DNA from: Marinobacter sp. EhC06
GTDB lineage: Bacteria > Pseudomonadota > Gammaproteobacteria > Pseudomonadales > Oleiphilaceae
NCBI RefSeq assembly: GCF_001650915.1
Contig: NZ_LXYO01000012.1
Span: 487,948 to 551,947, forward strand
Length of the DNA: 64,000 nucleotides
Direction: 5' to 3'
Every line of letters starts with the position of its first letter. Position 1 is the stretch's first letter. This document shows, piece after piece, positions 18,909 to 28,017 of this stretch. Made by a program: the position numbers and the translations under genes. The notes under the pieces are model-generated. The model did not search any database and was not told the origin of the DNA. It saw only the letters and a program-made list of their open reading frames with translations.

Positions 18909-19904
18909 ATGACCGACACAGACTCTCCTGTATCAGCCGTTGCAGACTATCCGCTGCCCAGCAGCGGCTGGGCAGTTCTCGACGACCGGGTGGTTGTGCG
19001 CATCTGCGGCCCCGGCACCGACAAGTTTCTTCAGGGCCAGTTCAGCCAGAACCTGGACGAGGTAACTCCGGATCGCTCACCGCGGGCGGCCGCGGCAACA
19101 CCCAAGGGGCGTGCCTACTGCCTTACCCGCATGGTCCGGGAAGGTGAAGATATCCTGATGGACTTTCCCTCCGAGCTCGCCGACGACATCATCAGCCACT
19201 TGCGCAAATACCTGATGCTGTTTCGCGGGACCACCATGGAGGTTGTGCAGGAGGTCAGCATTATTGGAATCCTGGGCAACCAGTTGGCTGAAAGCCTGGC
19301 CGGCGACGCTCTGGAAAGCCTTGAGGAAGCCAGTGACTCGATCGCACTCCGTGACGGCCTCCTGGTAAAGACCCAACCTACAGCAGAGGGCACGGCCCGC
19401 TTCGAATTCTGGAAGACTGAAGACAGTGAAGTGGCACTTCCTGCCAGCGACCGGATGCCCGCGACAGACTGGCAGGCCTCCGAGATCGCTGCGGGTGTGG
19501 CCTCTCTCACGGCCGCCACACAGGAGTCCTTCGTGCCACAGATGCTGAACTGGCAGCACGTGGACGGCGTGCATTTCAAGAAAGGCTGCTACACCGGGCA
19601 GGAAGTGATTGCCCGGATGCATTTCCTCGGACAACTGAAGAAAAGCCTGTTCCGCTTCCGGATGGAACAGGCCGAAGACCTGCCCGCTCCCGGGAGCGCC
19701 CTACTTGCGGGCGAACGGTCAGTGGGTGAAGTGGTAAACGCAGTAAAATATCGCGACGGCAGCATAGAGCTGCTCGCTGTTGTGCGCCACGATGCAGCCG
19801 AAGAAGCCCTGCATCCCGATGGCCTGCCAGAGGTGGTGCTGATGCCAATGCCACTGCCCTACCCAGTGCCCGAAAGGGAAAAAAGCGCACAATCAGATAC
19901 ATAA
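18909..19904 (+). CDS. ygfZ: YgfZ, folate-dependent iron-sulfur cluster repair protein
   Basis: YgfZ is a tetrahydrofolate-binding protein of the GcvT fold needed for the activity of some iron-sulfur enzymes, such as MiaB. The 331-residue product carries the diagnostic motif KKGCYTGQEVIARMHFLG with the essential cysteine, and an early RICGPGTDKFLQGQFSQNL region. GGAG lies six bases upstream of the ATG. It is the fourth gene of the nadB-sdhE-ygfX-ygfZ series, grouping flavin and iron-sulfur cofactor functions. Confidence 0.94.
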   Translation: MTDTDSPVSAVADYPLPSSGWAVLDDRVVVRICGPGTDKFLQGQFSQNLDEVTPDRSPRAAAATPKGRAYCLTRMVREGEDILMDFPSELADDIISHLRKYLMLFRGTTMEVVQEVSIIGILGNQLAESLAGDALESLEEASDSIALRDGLLVKTQPTAEGTARFEFWKTEDSEVALPASDRMPATDWQASEIAAGVASLTAATQESFVPQMLNWQHVDGVHFKKGCYTGQEVIARMHFLGQLKKSLFRFRMEQAEDLPAPGSALLAGERSVGEVVNAVKYRDGSIELLAVVRHDAAEEALHPDGLPEVVLMPMPLPYPVPEREKSAQSDT

Positions 19905-19905
19905 G

Positions 19906-19935
19906 TTGACAGGCAAACGCGCCAGAATTTGCTAT
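19906..19935 (+). promoter_or_regulatory. Possible sigma-70 promoter of the HDOD gene
   Basis: A perfect -35 hexamer TTGACA (19906-19911) is followed after 18 bases by TGCTAT (19930-19935), a poor -10. It lies about 95 bases before the HDOD start and directly after the ygfZ stop. The -35 is convincing; the -10 is not. Confidence 0.4.
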
Positions 19936-20029
19936 TTTGCTATGCAGTAGCTCACATATTTGATTGCTCGGACGGTGGCGCACACATTCTGGCCATTCTC
20001 CGAAATCTTTAAGCGGACCTTTACTGACC

Positions 20030-20863
20030 ATGTCGAATATTGTTGAAACCATCAAAGCCGATCTCAATGCAGCCATCGAAAATGACAAGCTGGTGCTTCC
20101 CACCCTTCCGGAGGTAGCCCTTCAGGTCAGAGACATTGCGCAATCCGAGGATTCTTCAATCGCCGACCTGGTTAAGGTCATCAGCAATGACACGGCCCTT
20201 TCCGCGCGCATCATCCGGGTGACCAACAGCCCGCTGTTCCGCGGCAGCCGCGCCATTGAGAACCTGAACATGGCGGTAAGCCGCCTCGGCATGGCCTACA
20301 CCAGCAACCTGGCCATGGGCCTGGCGATGGAGCAGATGTTCCAGGCCACCTCCGACATGATCGACAAGCGCATGCGTGCCACCTGGCAGACCAGTACCGA
20401 AGTGGCCGGTGTCTGCCACGTTCTGGCGCAACACTACACCAAACTCAAGCCGGACCAGGCCACCCTTGCAGGCCTGGTGCATCTGATCGGCGTGCTGCCC
20501 ATCCTGCGTTATGTGGAAGACCAGGATATCCAGATCAGCAGCATCATGCTGGACAATGTGGTTGATGAGCTGCACCCGAAGATCGGGGCGACCATCCTCA
20601 AGAAGTGGGATTTCCCGAAGGAGCTTCAGAACGTTCCCCTGGAATACGCCAACTTCAACCGTGAGGTGCCGGCGGCCGACTATGCGGATCTGGTAATGGT
20701 TGCCAATCTGCAGCTGGTTGCGGGTTCGGAGCATCCGTGGACGGAGATGGACTGGACGAAGATTTCGGCCTTTGATCGTCTTGGGTTGGATCCGAATGTC
20801 GACATGAGCGAGGAAGAGGATCTGAACGCCCAGATGGAAGCGGCTATGGCGCTGCTTCAGTAA
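20030..20863 (+). CDS. HDOD domain signalling protein
   Basis: This 277-residue soluble protein consists mainly of an HDOD domain, a hydrolase-dead HD relative found in regulators of motility, chemotaxis and c-di-GMP signalling. Visible family features are LPTLPEVALQVRDIAQSEDS, the FRGSRAIENLNMAVSRLGMA segment, and HLIGVLPILRYVE in place of a metal-binding HD pair. The ATG at 20030 removes an unlikely N-terminal extension of the open frame. It is a monocistronic gene. Its target is not evident from the sequence. Confidence 0.88.
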   Translation: MSNIVETIKADLNAAIENDKLVLPTLPEVALQVRDIAQSEDSSIADLVKVISNDTALSARIIRVTNSPLFRGSRAIENLNMAVSRLGMAYTSNLAMGLAMEQMFQATSDMIDKRMRATWQTSTEVAGVCHVLAQHYTKLKPDQATLAGLVHLIGVLPILRYVEDQDIQISSIMLDNVVDELHPKIGATILKKWDFPKELQNVPLEYANFNREVPAADYADLVMVANLQLVAGSEHPWTEMDWTKISAFDRLGLDPNVDMSEEEDLNAQMEAAMALLQ

Positions 20864-20907
20864 TACCTACCTCGGCGCCTTGCCCCCGCGATTTTGGGGG
20901 CTGGCGC

Positions 20908-20988
20908 GGGGGCGGTGAGTCTTTCCCTCGGGAAAAGAACTCGCTTCGCTCAGACACCTTTTCCTGTCGGGAAAGGCTCACCGCCCCC
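20908..20988. repeat. Intergenic nested palindrome, copy A
   Basis: Outer arms 20908-20927 and 20969-20988 are 20-bp inverted repeats with one mismatch. Inside lies a second inverted pair (GGAAAAG and CTTTTCC) around a core containing AACTCGCTTCGCTCAG. The same core occurs in inverted orientation at 24779-24814, with different outer arms. It sits between convergent genes (the HDOD gene and ung) and could also terminate transcription. A further short palindrome of GCCCCCGC/GCGGGGGC lies just upstream (20882-20912). Confidence 0.75.
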
Positions 20989-21040
20989 ACACCGATCCGA
21001 CTTCTGAGGGGCATCTTTCCCTTCTACATACTTTGCCGCC

Positions 21041-21787
21041 TCAAACCTTTTTGGAAGGCTTTCCATACTGTTCAAGCAGGGCGTCTTTTGAAGGCAGTTG
21101 CCAATCGACCGTGGGCTTTCCCTGCTGAGCCAACCAGTTGTTCGCCTTCGAGAAGTGCTTACAACCGAAGAAGCCCCGGTAAGCGCTCAGTGGCGAGGGG
21201 TGGGGGCCGTCTAGGACCAGGTGTTTGCTGCGGTCGATGTGCTGGCCTTTCTTCTTCGCGTAGCTGCCCCAGAGCAGGAGTACCACGCCTTCCCGTTCGC
21301 GGTTGATGGTTTCGATGACTTTGTCGGTGAAGGTTTCCCAGCCTTTGCCCTGGTGGGCGCCGGCCTGGCCCTGGACGACGGTCAGAACGCTGTTGAGCAG
21401 CAAAACGCCCTGCTCTGCCCACGGTTGGAGGCAGCCGTGATCGGGCGGAGCGATGCCCAAGTCGTCCTGGATTTCTTTGAAGATGTTCACCAGCGAGGGC
21501 GGGATGGCCACGTTCGGGCGCACGGAGAAGCACAGGCCGTGGGCCTGGCCGGGGCCGTGGTAGGGGTCTTGGCCAAGGATAACCACTCTTACGTTATCCA
21601 GCGGGGTGCTGTTGAGGGCGTTGAAGCAGTGTTGGCTGGCGGGGAACAGGACTTTGCCGGCCTGTTCCTCGGCGGCGAGGAATTCCGCCAGGCCCTGCAT
21701 GTAGGGCTGGCGGAACTCTTCCGCGAGATGTTCTTTCCAGCCCCGGCCGGGCCTGAGCTGGCTGGCCAGTACCTCAACCGGGCTCAT
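21041..21787 (-). CDS. ung: Uracil-DNA glycosylase
   Basis: Ung excises uracil from DNA to start base-excision repair. The 248-residue protein contains the water-activating motif [18 protein letters not shown] and the DNA-intercalating [13 protein letters not shown] motif, plus the uracil-contacting region LLLNSVLTV. Three bases separate it from lysS upstream, so they are probably co-transcribed. The length is slightly above the E. coli enzyme because of an N-terminal extension. Confidence 0.97.
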   Translation of the reverse strand: MSPVEVLASQLRPGRGWKEHLAEEFRQPYMQGLAEFLAAEEQAGKVLFPASQHCFNALNSTPLDNVRVVILGQDPYHGPGQAHGLCFSVRPNVAIPPSLVNIFKEIQDDLGIAPPDHGCLQPWAEQGVLLLNSVLTVVQGQAGAHQGKGWETFTDKVIETINREREGVVLLLWGSYAKKKGQHIDRSKHLVLDGPHPSPLSAYRGFFGCKHFSKANNWLAQQGKPTVDWQLPSKDALLEQYGKPSKKV

Positions 21788-21790
21788 GGA

Positions 21791-23326
21791 TCACTCCTCG
21801 TCTTTACGGCTGTCGGCCTTGTGCTCGGGGCGCATGGCCGGGAACAGGATAACGTCGCGGATTGATGCCGAGTTGGTCAACAGCATGGCCAGCCGGTCGA
21901 TTCCAATACCTTCGCCGGCGGTGGGCGGTAGGCCGTATTCCAGGGCCATGACGTAGTCTTCGTCGTAGAACATGGCTTCGTCGTCACCGGCGTCTTTCTC
22001 GGCCACCTGAGCCTGGAAGCGCTCGGCCTGATCCTCAGCATCGTTCAGCTCCGAGAAGCCGTTGGCGATTTCGCGACCGCCCACGAAGAACTCGAACCGT
22101 TCGGTGACGAACGGGTTGCTGTCTTTGCAGCGGGCCAGGGGCGACACTTCTTTCGGGTACTCGGTGATAAAGGTCGGCTGCATCAGACGATGCTCGGCCG
22201 TAGCCTCGAAGATCTCGATCTGGACTTTGCCTAGGCCCCAACCATCCTTCAGATGAATACCGAGGTTTTTCGCCACCTGGCGGGCACTGGCGTCGTCCGC
22301 CAGCTGTTCCGGCTTGATGTCCGGGTTGTAGCGCAGGATGGCGTCGACTACGGTCAGGCGCTCGAACGTTTTGCCGAAATCGTACTCGATGGTTTCTTCG
22401 CTACCATCCGCCAGGGTGCGGGTGTTCACGACAGTCGTCGTGCCCAGCACTTTCTGCGTAATGGTGCGCAGCATGTCTTCGGTCAGATCCATCAGGTCGT
22501 TGTAGTCGGCGTAGGCCTGGTAGAACTCGACCATGGTGAATTCCGGATTATGACGGGTGGAGAGACCCTCATTGCGGAAGTTCCGGTTAATCTCGAATAC
22601 CCGCTCAAAGCCGCCAACCACCAGGCGCTTCAGGAACAGCTCCGGCGCAATGCGCAGGTACATGTCGATACCCAGGGCGTTGTGGTGGGTCACGAAGGGG
22701 CGCGCTGTGGCACCGCCGGGAATCACCTGCAACATCGGGGTTTCCACTTCCATGAAGTCGCGGTCGGTGAAGTACTGACGCATGGCGCTGATGATCTTCG
22801 AGCGCGCATAGAACACCCGACGGCTGTCCTCGTTGACCATCAGGTCGACGTAGCGGTGGCGGTAACGGGCTTCCGTGTCGGTCAGGCCCTTGTGTTTTTC
22901 AGGGAGCGGGCGCAGGGACTTGGTGAGCAGCACGTACTCATCCATGGTCACGTACAGGTCGCCCTTGCCCGACTTGGACAGGGTGCCACGGACACCCACG
23001 ATATCCCCCAGATCCCAGTGCTTGGTGTCTTTCTGGACATCCTTGGAGGCGTAGATCTGGATCCGGCCGGTCATGTCCTGAACCACCTTGAATGCCTTGC
23101 GATCGAGCATCATGCGGCCGGCAATGGCCACCTTGATACCGAGGGACTCCAGCTCTTCCTTGGATTTATCACCATATTTCGCCTGCAGTTCGGCAGCGGT
23201 GGCGTCACGACGGAAGTCGTTCGGGAAGGCATTGCCCTCGTCGCGCATCTCTGACAGTTTGGCGCGGCGCTCGGCAATCAGCTTGTTGTCCTCATGCTGT
23301 GCGGCATTCTGAGTTTGATCAGTCAT
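21791..23326 (-). CDS. lysS: Lysyl-tRNA synthetase, class II
   Basis: LysS charges tRNA-Lys in the cytoplasm. The 511-residue protein has the N-terminal OB-fold anticodon-binding domain (about 60-170: [12 protein letters not shown] ... [10 protein letters not shown]) and the class II catalytic domain. Motif 1 is [18 protein letters not shown], motif 2 includes [26 protein letters not shown], and motif 3 is [20 protein letters not shown]. Normal length and intact. It lies 51 bases downstream of prfB, the conserved prfB-lysS pair. Confidence 0.98.
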   Translation of the reverse strand: MTDQTQNAAQHEDNKLIAERRAKLSEMRDEGNAFPNDFRRDATAAELQAKYGDKSKEELESLGIKVAIAGRMMLDRKAFKVVQDMTGRIQIYASKDVQKDTKHWDLGDIVGVRGTLSKSGKGDLYVTMDEYVLLTKSLRPLPEKHKGLTDTEARYRHRYVDLMVNEDSRRVFYARSKIISAMRQYFTDRDFMEVETPMLQVIPGGATARPFVTHHNALGIDMYLRIAPELFLKRLVVGGFERVFEINRNFRNEGLSTRHNPEFTMVEFYQAYADYNDLMDLTEDMLRTITQKVLGTTTVVNTRTLADGSEETIEYDFGKTFERLTVVDAILRYNPDIKPEQLADDASARQVAKNLGIHLKDGWGLGKVQIEIFEATAEHRLMQPTFITEYPKEVSPLARCKDSNPFVTERFEFFVGGREIANGFSELNDAEDQAERFQAQVAEKDAGDDEAMFYDEDYVMALEYGLPPTAGEGIGIDRLAMLLTNSASIRDVILFPAMRPEHKADSRKDEE

Positions 23327-23377
23327 TTTGGCTCACTAGGAATCGGGTTGTCCGGGTTAGCGTGGCAAAGGCGCTGA

Positions 23378-24473
23378 TTACAGCGCCATCTTCAGGCTGG
23401 CTTCGATGAACTTGTCAATGTCACCGTCCAGCACCGACTGGGTATTACTGGTTTCAACCTTGGTGCGCAGGTCCTTGATACGGCTGTCATCCAGAACATA
23501 GGAGCGGATCTGGCTGCCCCAACCGATATCGGCCTTGGCGTCCTCGGCCTTCTGCTTCTCGGCGTTGCGCTCCTGCATCTCACGCTCAAACAGCTTCGCC
23601 TTGAGCTGCTTCATGGCCTGGTCCTTGTTCTGATGCTGGCTTCGGCCAGCCTGACAGGCCACAACAATACCGGTGGGGTTGTGAGTCAGACGTACCGCCG
23701 ACTCGGTCCGGTTAACGTGCTGACCACCGGCGCCGGAGGCACGGTAGACATCCACCCGCAGATCCGCCGGATTGATTTCAATTTCGAAGCTGTCATCCAC
23801 TTCCGGTGACACAAACACGGAAGAAAACGAAGTATGCCGACGGTTGCCGGAATCGAACGGGGACTTACGCACCAGCCGGTGCACGCCGGTTTCGGTACGC
23901 AGCCAGCCATAGGCATAGTCGCCCTGGATGTGAATGGTGGCACTCTTGATGCCGGCCACTTCACCTTCCATCAGCTCGACAATCTCGGCCTTGAAGCCCC
24001 GACGCTCGGCCCAGCGCAGGTACATGCGCAGGAGCATGTTGGCCCAGTCCTGGGCTTCGGTGCCACCGGAGCCGGCCTGAATATCCAGGTAGGCGTTGTT
24101 GGCGTCCATTTCGCCGGAGAACATGCGGCGGAATTCGAGCTTCTCAAGCTCTTTATCAAGGCCCTCAAGATCTGATTCGATCTCGCCAACGGTGCCCGCA
24201 TCCTCTTCTTCTGCGGCTATGTCCAGCAGACCTTCGGCGTCTTCCAGGCCGGAGGTGAGGTTGTCGATGGTCTTGACGATCAGTTCAAGATCCGCTCGCT
24301 CTTTGCCCAGAGCCTGAGCCCGCTCGGGGTCGTCCCAGACACTCGGCTGTTCCAGTTCGCGCTCAACTTCGGTCAGTCGCTCACTACGCTGATCGTAGTC
24401 AAAGATACCCCCTGAGCGCTTCAGTGCGCTCACGAAGCTCTTTAATCTTCGTCACAATGGGATTAATTTCCAT
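23378..24473 (-). CDS. prfB: Peptide chain release factor 2 (programmed +1 frameshift)
   Basis: RF2 recognises UAA and UGA and triggers peptide release. Translation starts at ATG 24473 ([20 protein letters not shown]), reaches an in-frame TGA as codon 25 (24399-24401), and must shift +1 to continue for a total of about 364 residues. The zero-frame segment alone would be a 24-residue peptide. The catalytic motif [18 protein letters not shown] is present. The open frame that begins at 24433 is only the post-shift frame and its apparent first residues are not real. The gene is upstream of lysS. Confidence 0.97.
24398..24413 (-). promoter_or_regulatory. prfB programmed +1 frameshift site
   Basis: On the minus strand the site reads AGGGGGTATCTTTGAC: a Shine-Dalgarno-like AGGGGG, then slippery CTT before the in-frame TGA and a following C. 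This is identical to the well-known E. coli prfB autoregulatory site. Low RF2 causes pausing at UGA and favours slippage from CUU to UUU, restoring RF2 synthesis. Confidence 0.96.
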
Positions 24474-24608
24474 GAAACCCTTACTCGCTCTAGAAAATGG
24501 AGAGTAAAAACAGAGGGCGGATTCTACCCGAAATTGCTTTTTAAATCAGCCGTGGTTTTCCGGCCTTGAGGAGCAAACAGCAGATGTGGATTCCAGAGAC
24601 CGGTGCAA

Positions 24609-24716
24609 GCAGGAGGCAGGCAAGGCTTTCCGGGAGACGCTGTAAATACATCCCTGTACGCTTGACGAAAACATCCCTGTTTTCGACACTCCCGGAAAGC
24701 CTTGCCTGCCTCCTGC
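24609..24716. repeat. Intergenic perfect palindrome with two internal mini-hairpins
   Basis: Perfect 28-bp inverted repeats lie at 24609-24636 and 24689-24716. The 52-base interior holds two related small palindromes with the same centre: TACATCCCTGTA (24647-24658) and CGAAAACATCCCTGTTTTCG (24666-24685). The gene-free interval 24474-24865 between recJ and prfB consists largely of this element and the following one. Open frames across it read through both strands of the palindrome and are not genes. The layout suggests a dispersed, possibly mobilisable, intergenic repeat or a long hairpin RNA. Confidence 0.8.
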
Positions 24717-24756
24717 CCATGATTTTGGTTTCATTCTTCAGCCTGATCGGCCGGGG

Positions 24757-24834
24757 GCCGGCGGAGCTTTTTCTGCAGGGAAAAGGTGGCTGAGCGCAGC
24801 GAGTTCTTTTCCCGGAAGAAAAAGCTCCCCCGGC
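24757..24834. repeat. Intergenic nested palindrome, copy B
   Basis: Outer arms 24757-24774 and 24817-24834 form an 18-bp inverted repeat with one mismatch. The inner core (24779-24814) read on the minus strand closely matches the core of copy A at 20929-20964: GGAAAAGAACTCGCT, then CGCTCAG, then CACCTTTTCC. The outer arms of the two copies differ in sequence but keep complementarity, which points to selection for the folded structure. It lies 31 bases beyond the recJ stop codon. Confidence 0.75.
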
Positions 24835-24865
24835 TCGCGGCCAGACTCCTGTACCCAAAAAAGGC

Positions 24866-26599
24866 TCAGGAAAGCGGCTCCAGATAATCCACCAGAAGCT
24901 GAAGATTGGTGCGCCCCCGGAAGGTATTGGCATCCGGCTTGTAAACAACCCGAGCCCCGGTGCGGGTGTAGTCGGGCACTTCCGGGCCGGTATTGAAAGC
25001 TATGCCGTCGATAATTCCGCCGCCCTCGGCTGGTTGCAGCACCAGTTTTAGGTGGTTCTCCCCAACGATTCGCTGGCTCACCACCCGGAATTCGCCGTCG
25101 AACAGCGGCTCCGGGAAGTGTTGCCCCCAGGGGCCGGCCCGCTTGAGCAGTGCCGCGGTGTCTAGGGAAAGCTCGCTTGGCCCAAGGGGCCCGTCGGTGG
25201 TGATCGCAGCTTCCAGATCCTCCGCCGACAGCGTGTCGCGAACGGCGTGATCAAAGGCTTCGGAGAAAGCATCCAGATCCGCTTTGGCGAGGGTCATGCC
25301 GGCGGCCATGGCGTGGCCACCAAACTTTTTCATCATGCCGGGGTGGCGGGAATCGACCACCGCGAGCACATCCCGGATATGCAAACCCGGGATGGAACGG
25401 GCGGAGCCCTTGATGTCTTCGCCATTGTCATCCGGGGCAAAGGCAATGGTTGGTCTGTGGGTCTGCTCTCGAATTCGGGCCGCGAGGATGCCGATAACCC
25501 CCTGATGCCATTCAGGATCAAACAGGGCGAGGCCCCAGGGCAGCCCCTCAAGATCAAGAGACATGGAAGCCAGCAGATCCTGTGCCTGGGCCTTCATGTC
25601 TTTCTCGATGGTCCGGCGTTCACGGTTGAAGGTGTCCAGCTCCCGGGCCAGTCGACGAGCCTCGTCCGGGCTGTCTGCCAGCAGGCAGGCAATGCCGATA
25701 CTCATGTCATCAAGCCGTCCCGCGGCATTGAGGCGGGGGCCAACCACAAAACCGAGATCGGTTGAGCTGATCGCGGTGTGGTCTCGGCCTGCGATTTCCA
25801 GCAGTGCAAGGATTCCCGGCCGGGCCTCGCCCTGACGTATACGGCGCAGGCCCTGCTCCACGAAGATCCGATTGTTATGGTCCAGGGGCACGACATCAGC
25901 CACCGTACCCAGGGCCACCAGGTCAAGCAGGCTCCCCAGGTTCGGCTCGGGATCGGGCAGGCGATTGGTTTCACGGAGCTGCTTGCGCAACGCGGTGAGC
26001 ACGTAAAACATGACACCAACACCGGCGGCGTTCTTGCTCAGGAAAGGACAACCCGGCTGGTTGGGATTGACGATGGCATCGGCATCCGGAAGCTCTTCGC
26101 CGGCCAGGTGGTGATCCGTCACCACCACTTTCACGCCAAGTTCTTTTGCCGCTCGAACGCCCTCAACGGCGGATATACCGTTATCGACGGTGACCATCAG
26201 ATCGGGAAGCTGACCTTCATCGCGCAACCGCTCAATAATACCCGGTGTCAGGCCGTAGCCATCGGCAAACCGGCTGGGGACGCGAAAATCGATGCTCTCC
26301 AAACCCAGCATCGAAAGGCCAAGCATGGCGACGGCCGTGCTGGTGGCGCCATCGGCGTCAAAATCCCCGAGCACAAGAACCCGCTGTTGCTGCTCGATGG
26401 CTTCTGCAAGAAGCTCGACAGCCCGATCGATGCCCCGAAGTGACAACGGTGAAGCAAGGTGCTTGAGGGTGTAACTCAGTTGCTCATCAGAGGTTACGCC
26501 ACGGGCGGCGTACAGGCGGCGAAGCAAGGGGGGCAGGTTTTGCCCCCAGTCCGGGAATGTCTCGGGCTGGGGGCGACGCAGGATCTTTTTTGGTGTCAT
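24866..26599 (-). CDS. recJ: Single-stranded-DNA-specific exonuclease RecJ
   Basis: RecJ is a 5'-3' single-strand exonuclease acting in recombination, mismatch and base-excision repair. The 577-residue protein has the DHH phosphoesterase motifs LGDFDADGATST, VTVDNGIS and VVTDHHLAGEELPDADAIVNPNQ. It also has the DHHA1 motif GGHAMAAGMTL and a C-terminal OB-like domain. The length is normal. It starts six bases after the thrC stop, so hom-thrC-recJ are probably one transcript. Confidence 0.97.
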   Translation of the reverse strand: MTPKKILRRPQPETFPDWGQNLPPLLRRLYAARGVTSDEQLSYTLKHLASPLSLRGIDRAVELLAEAIEQQQRVLVLGDFDADGATSTAVAMLGLSMLGLESIDFRVPSRFADGYGLTPGIIERLRDEGQLPDLMVTVDNGISAVEGVRAAKELGVKVVVTDHHLAGEELPDADAIVNPNQPGCPFLSKNAAGVGVMFYVLTALRKQLRETNRLPDPEPNLGSLLDLVALGTVADVVPLDHNNRIFVEQGLRRIRQGEARPGILALLEIAGRDHTAISSTDLGFVVGPRLNAAGRLDDMSIGIACLLADSPDEARRLARELDTFNRERRTIEKDMKAQAQDLLASMSLDLEGLPWGLALFDPEWHQGVIGILAARIREQTHRPTIAFAPDDNGEDIKGSARSIPGLHIRDVLAVVDSRHPGMMKKFGGHAMAAGMTLAKADLDAFSEAFDHAVRDTLSAEDLEAAITTDGPLGPSELSLDTAALLKRAGPWGQHFPEPLFDGEFRVVSQRIVGENHLKLVLQPAEGGGIIDGIAFNTGPEVPDYTRTGARVVYKPDANTFRGRTNLQLLVDYLEPLS

Positions 26600-26605
26600 A
26601 CCCGA

Positions 26606-28006
26606 TCAGGCGTTTTTCCAGTGCTTGGCAATAAACTCCTGCACACCGGCAATGTTGTTATCCAGCACTGTGTAGCGCTCTTCACGCTCGAACAGGTCGG
26701 CCATATGAGCCGGCAGCGGCGGCTTAACACTCAGGCCGGACTCGGCTACAGCATCCGGGAACTTGGCCGGGTGTGCAGTACCCAGGGTGATCATCGGTAC
26801 CGCGTGATCGCGCCGGCAGCTGCGCGCAGCGCGAACCCCGATGGCGGTGTGAGGGTCGAGCAGATACTCGTTCTGCTCGTAAATCTCACGGATGGTATCG
26901 CAGGTGGTCTTATCATTCACCGCATCACTGTCGAACAGCTTGCGTGCGTGCTTCCAGCGATAATCCTCAATGCTGACCGGGCCTTTGGCGGCATTTTCCA
27001 GCAGGGTCTTCACTGCCAGCCCATCACGGCCGTGCAGATCAAACAGCAGACGCTCGAAATTGCTCGACACCATGATATCCATGCTCGGAGACAGGGTGTG
27101 TTCCAGCTGGTGCTGTTCGTATTTGTTGCCACTCATGAAACGATGCAGGATATCGTTGCGGTTTGTGGCAATGACCAGCTGGGAAATCGGCAGCCCCATC
27201 TTCTTGGCCAGGTAGCCGGCAAAGATATCGCCGAAGTTCCCTGTGGGTACTGAAAACGCCATGCTGCGATCCGGACCACCCAGGGCAAGGGACGCGTGGA
27301 AGTAGTAAACAATCTGGGCCATGATCCGGGCCCAGTTGATGGAGTTCACGGCTGCCAGCTGGGTTCTGCCACCCAGGAACGACTGGTTGCCGAAGCTCTC
27401 CTTCACCATGCGCTGGCAATCGTCAAAGTTGCCCCGCACAGCAATGTTGTGGATGTTGTCACCCTGGACGGTGGTCATCTGGCGGCGCTGGACTTCGGAA
27501 ACGCGCTGGTGCGGATGCAGGATAAAAATATCCACGTGCTCGCACCGGCGGCACCCTTCGATTGCCGCAGAGCCGGTATCACCGGAGGTCGCTCCCATGA
27601 TAACCACGTGCTGCTTGCGCTTTTCCAGGACATAGTCCAGAAGGCGGCCCAACAGCTGCAGGGCGAAGTCCTTGAAGGCCAGGGTCGGGCCGCGGAACAG
27701 CTCCATGACCCATTCGTTGGTATCCAGCTGAACCAGCGGGGCCACAGCCTTGTGGGCGAAGACCGCATAGGTCTCGTCCAGCATCTTGCGGAAATCGTCT
27801 GCGGGGACCGCGTCATCCACGAAGGGATGCATGACCTTGAACGCCAGCTCACTATAGGAAAGCCCGCGCCAGCTTCGGATTTCTTCCAGACTGAAATGTG
27901 GCAGGGATTCGGGAACGTAGAGGCCGCCGTCCGTCGCCAGACCGGTCAGCAAAACATCCTCAAAGCCCAGTGCGGGCGCTTCACCCCGCGTACTGATGTA
28001 TCTCAC
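26606..28006 (-). CDS. thrC: Threonine synthase
   Basis: ThrC is a PLP enzyme converting O-phosphohomoserine to threonine. The 466-residue protein starts with GTG (MRYISTRGEAPALGFEDVLLTGLATDGGLYVPE). It has the PLP-lysine region (GPTLAFKDFALQ), the phosphate loop ATSGDTGSAAIEG and HPHQRVSEVQRRQMTTV. It belongs to the longer class of threonine synthases found in gammaproteobacteria. It lies 11 bases downstream of hom, which provides its precursor pathway. Confidence 0.97.
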   Translation of the reverse strand: MRYISTRGEAPALGFEDVLLTGLATDGGLYVPESLPHFSLEEIRSWRGLSYSELAFKVMHPFVDDAVPADDFRKMLDETYAVFAHKAVAPLVQLDTNEWVMELFRGPTLAFKDFALQLLGRLLDYVLEKRKQHVVIMGATSGDTGSAAIEGCRRCEHVDIFILHPHQRVSEVQRRQMTTVQGDNIHNIAVRGNFDDCQRMVKESFGNQSFLGGRTQLAAVNSINWARIMAQIVYYFHASLALGGPDRSMAFSVPTGNFGDIFAGYLAKKMGLPISQLVIATNRNDILHRFMSGNKYEQHQLEHTLSPSMDIMVSSNFERLLFDLHGRDGLAVKTLLENAAKGPVSIEDYRWKHARKLFDSDAVNDKTTCDTIREIYEQNEYLLDPHTAIGVRAARSCRRDHAVPMITLGTAHPAKFPDAVAESGLSVKPPLPAHMADLFEREERYTVLDNNIAGVQEFIAKHWKNA

Positions 28007-28017
28007 GTTCGTACCTG

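Noticed and set aside
22253..23254. 333-codon open frame antisense to lysS
   Set aside because: The lysS frame has complete family motifs over the same bases; the antisense product is low in recognisable structure.
24641..24685. Repeated ACATCCCTGT units considered as a CRISPR-like array
   Set aside because: Only two short units, each a self-complementary hairpin, with no spacers of regular length and no cas genes.
24541..24948. Several open frames of 60-135 codons between prfB and recJ
   Set aside because: They are read from the arms and loops of palindromic repeats, occur on both strands, and lack ribosome-binding sites.
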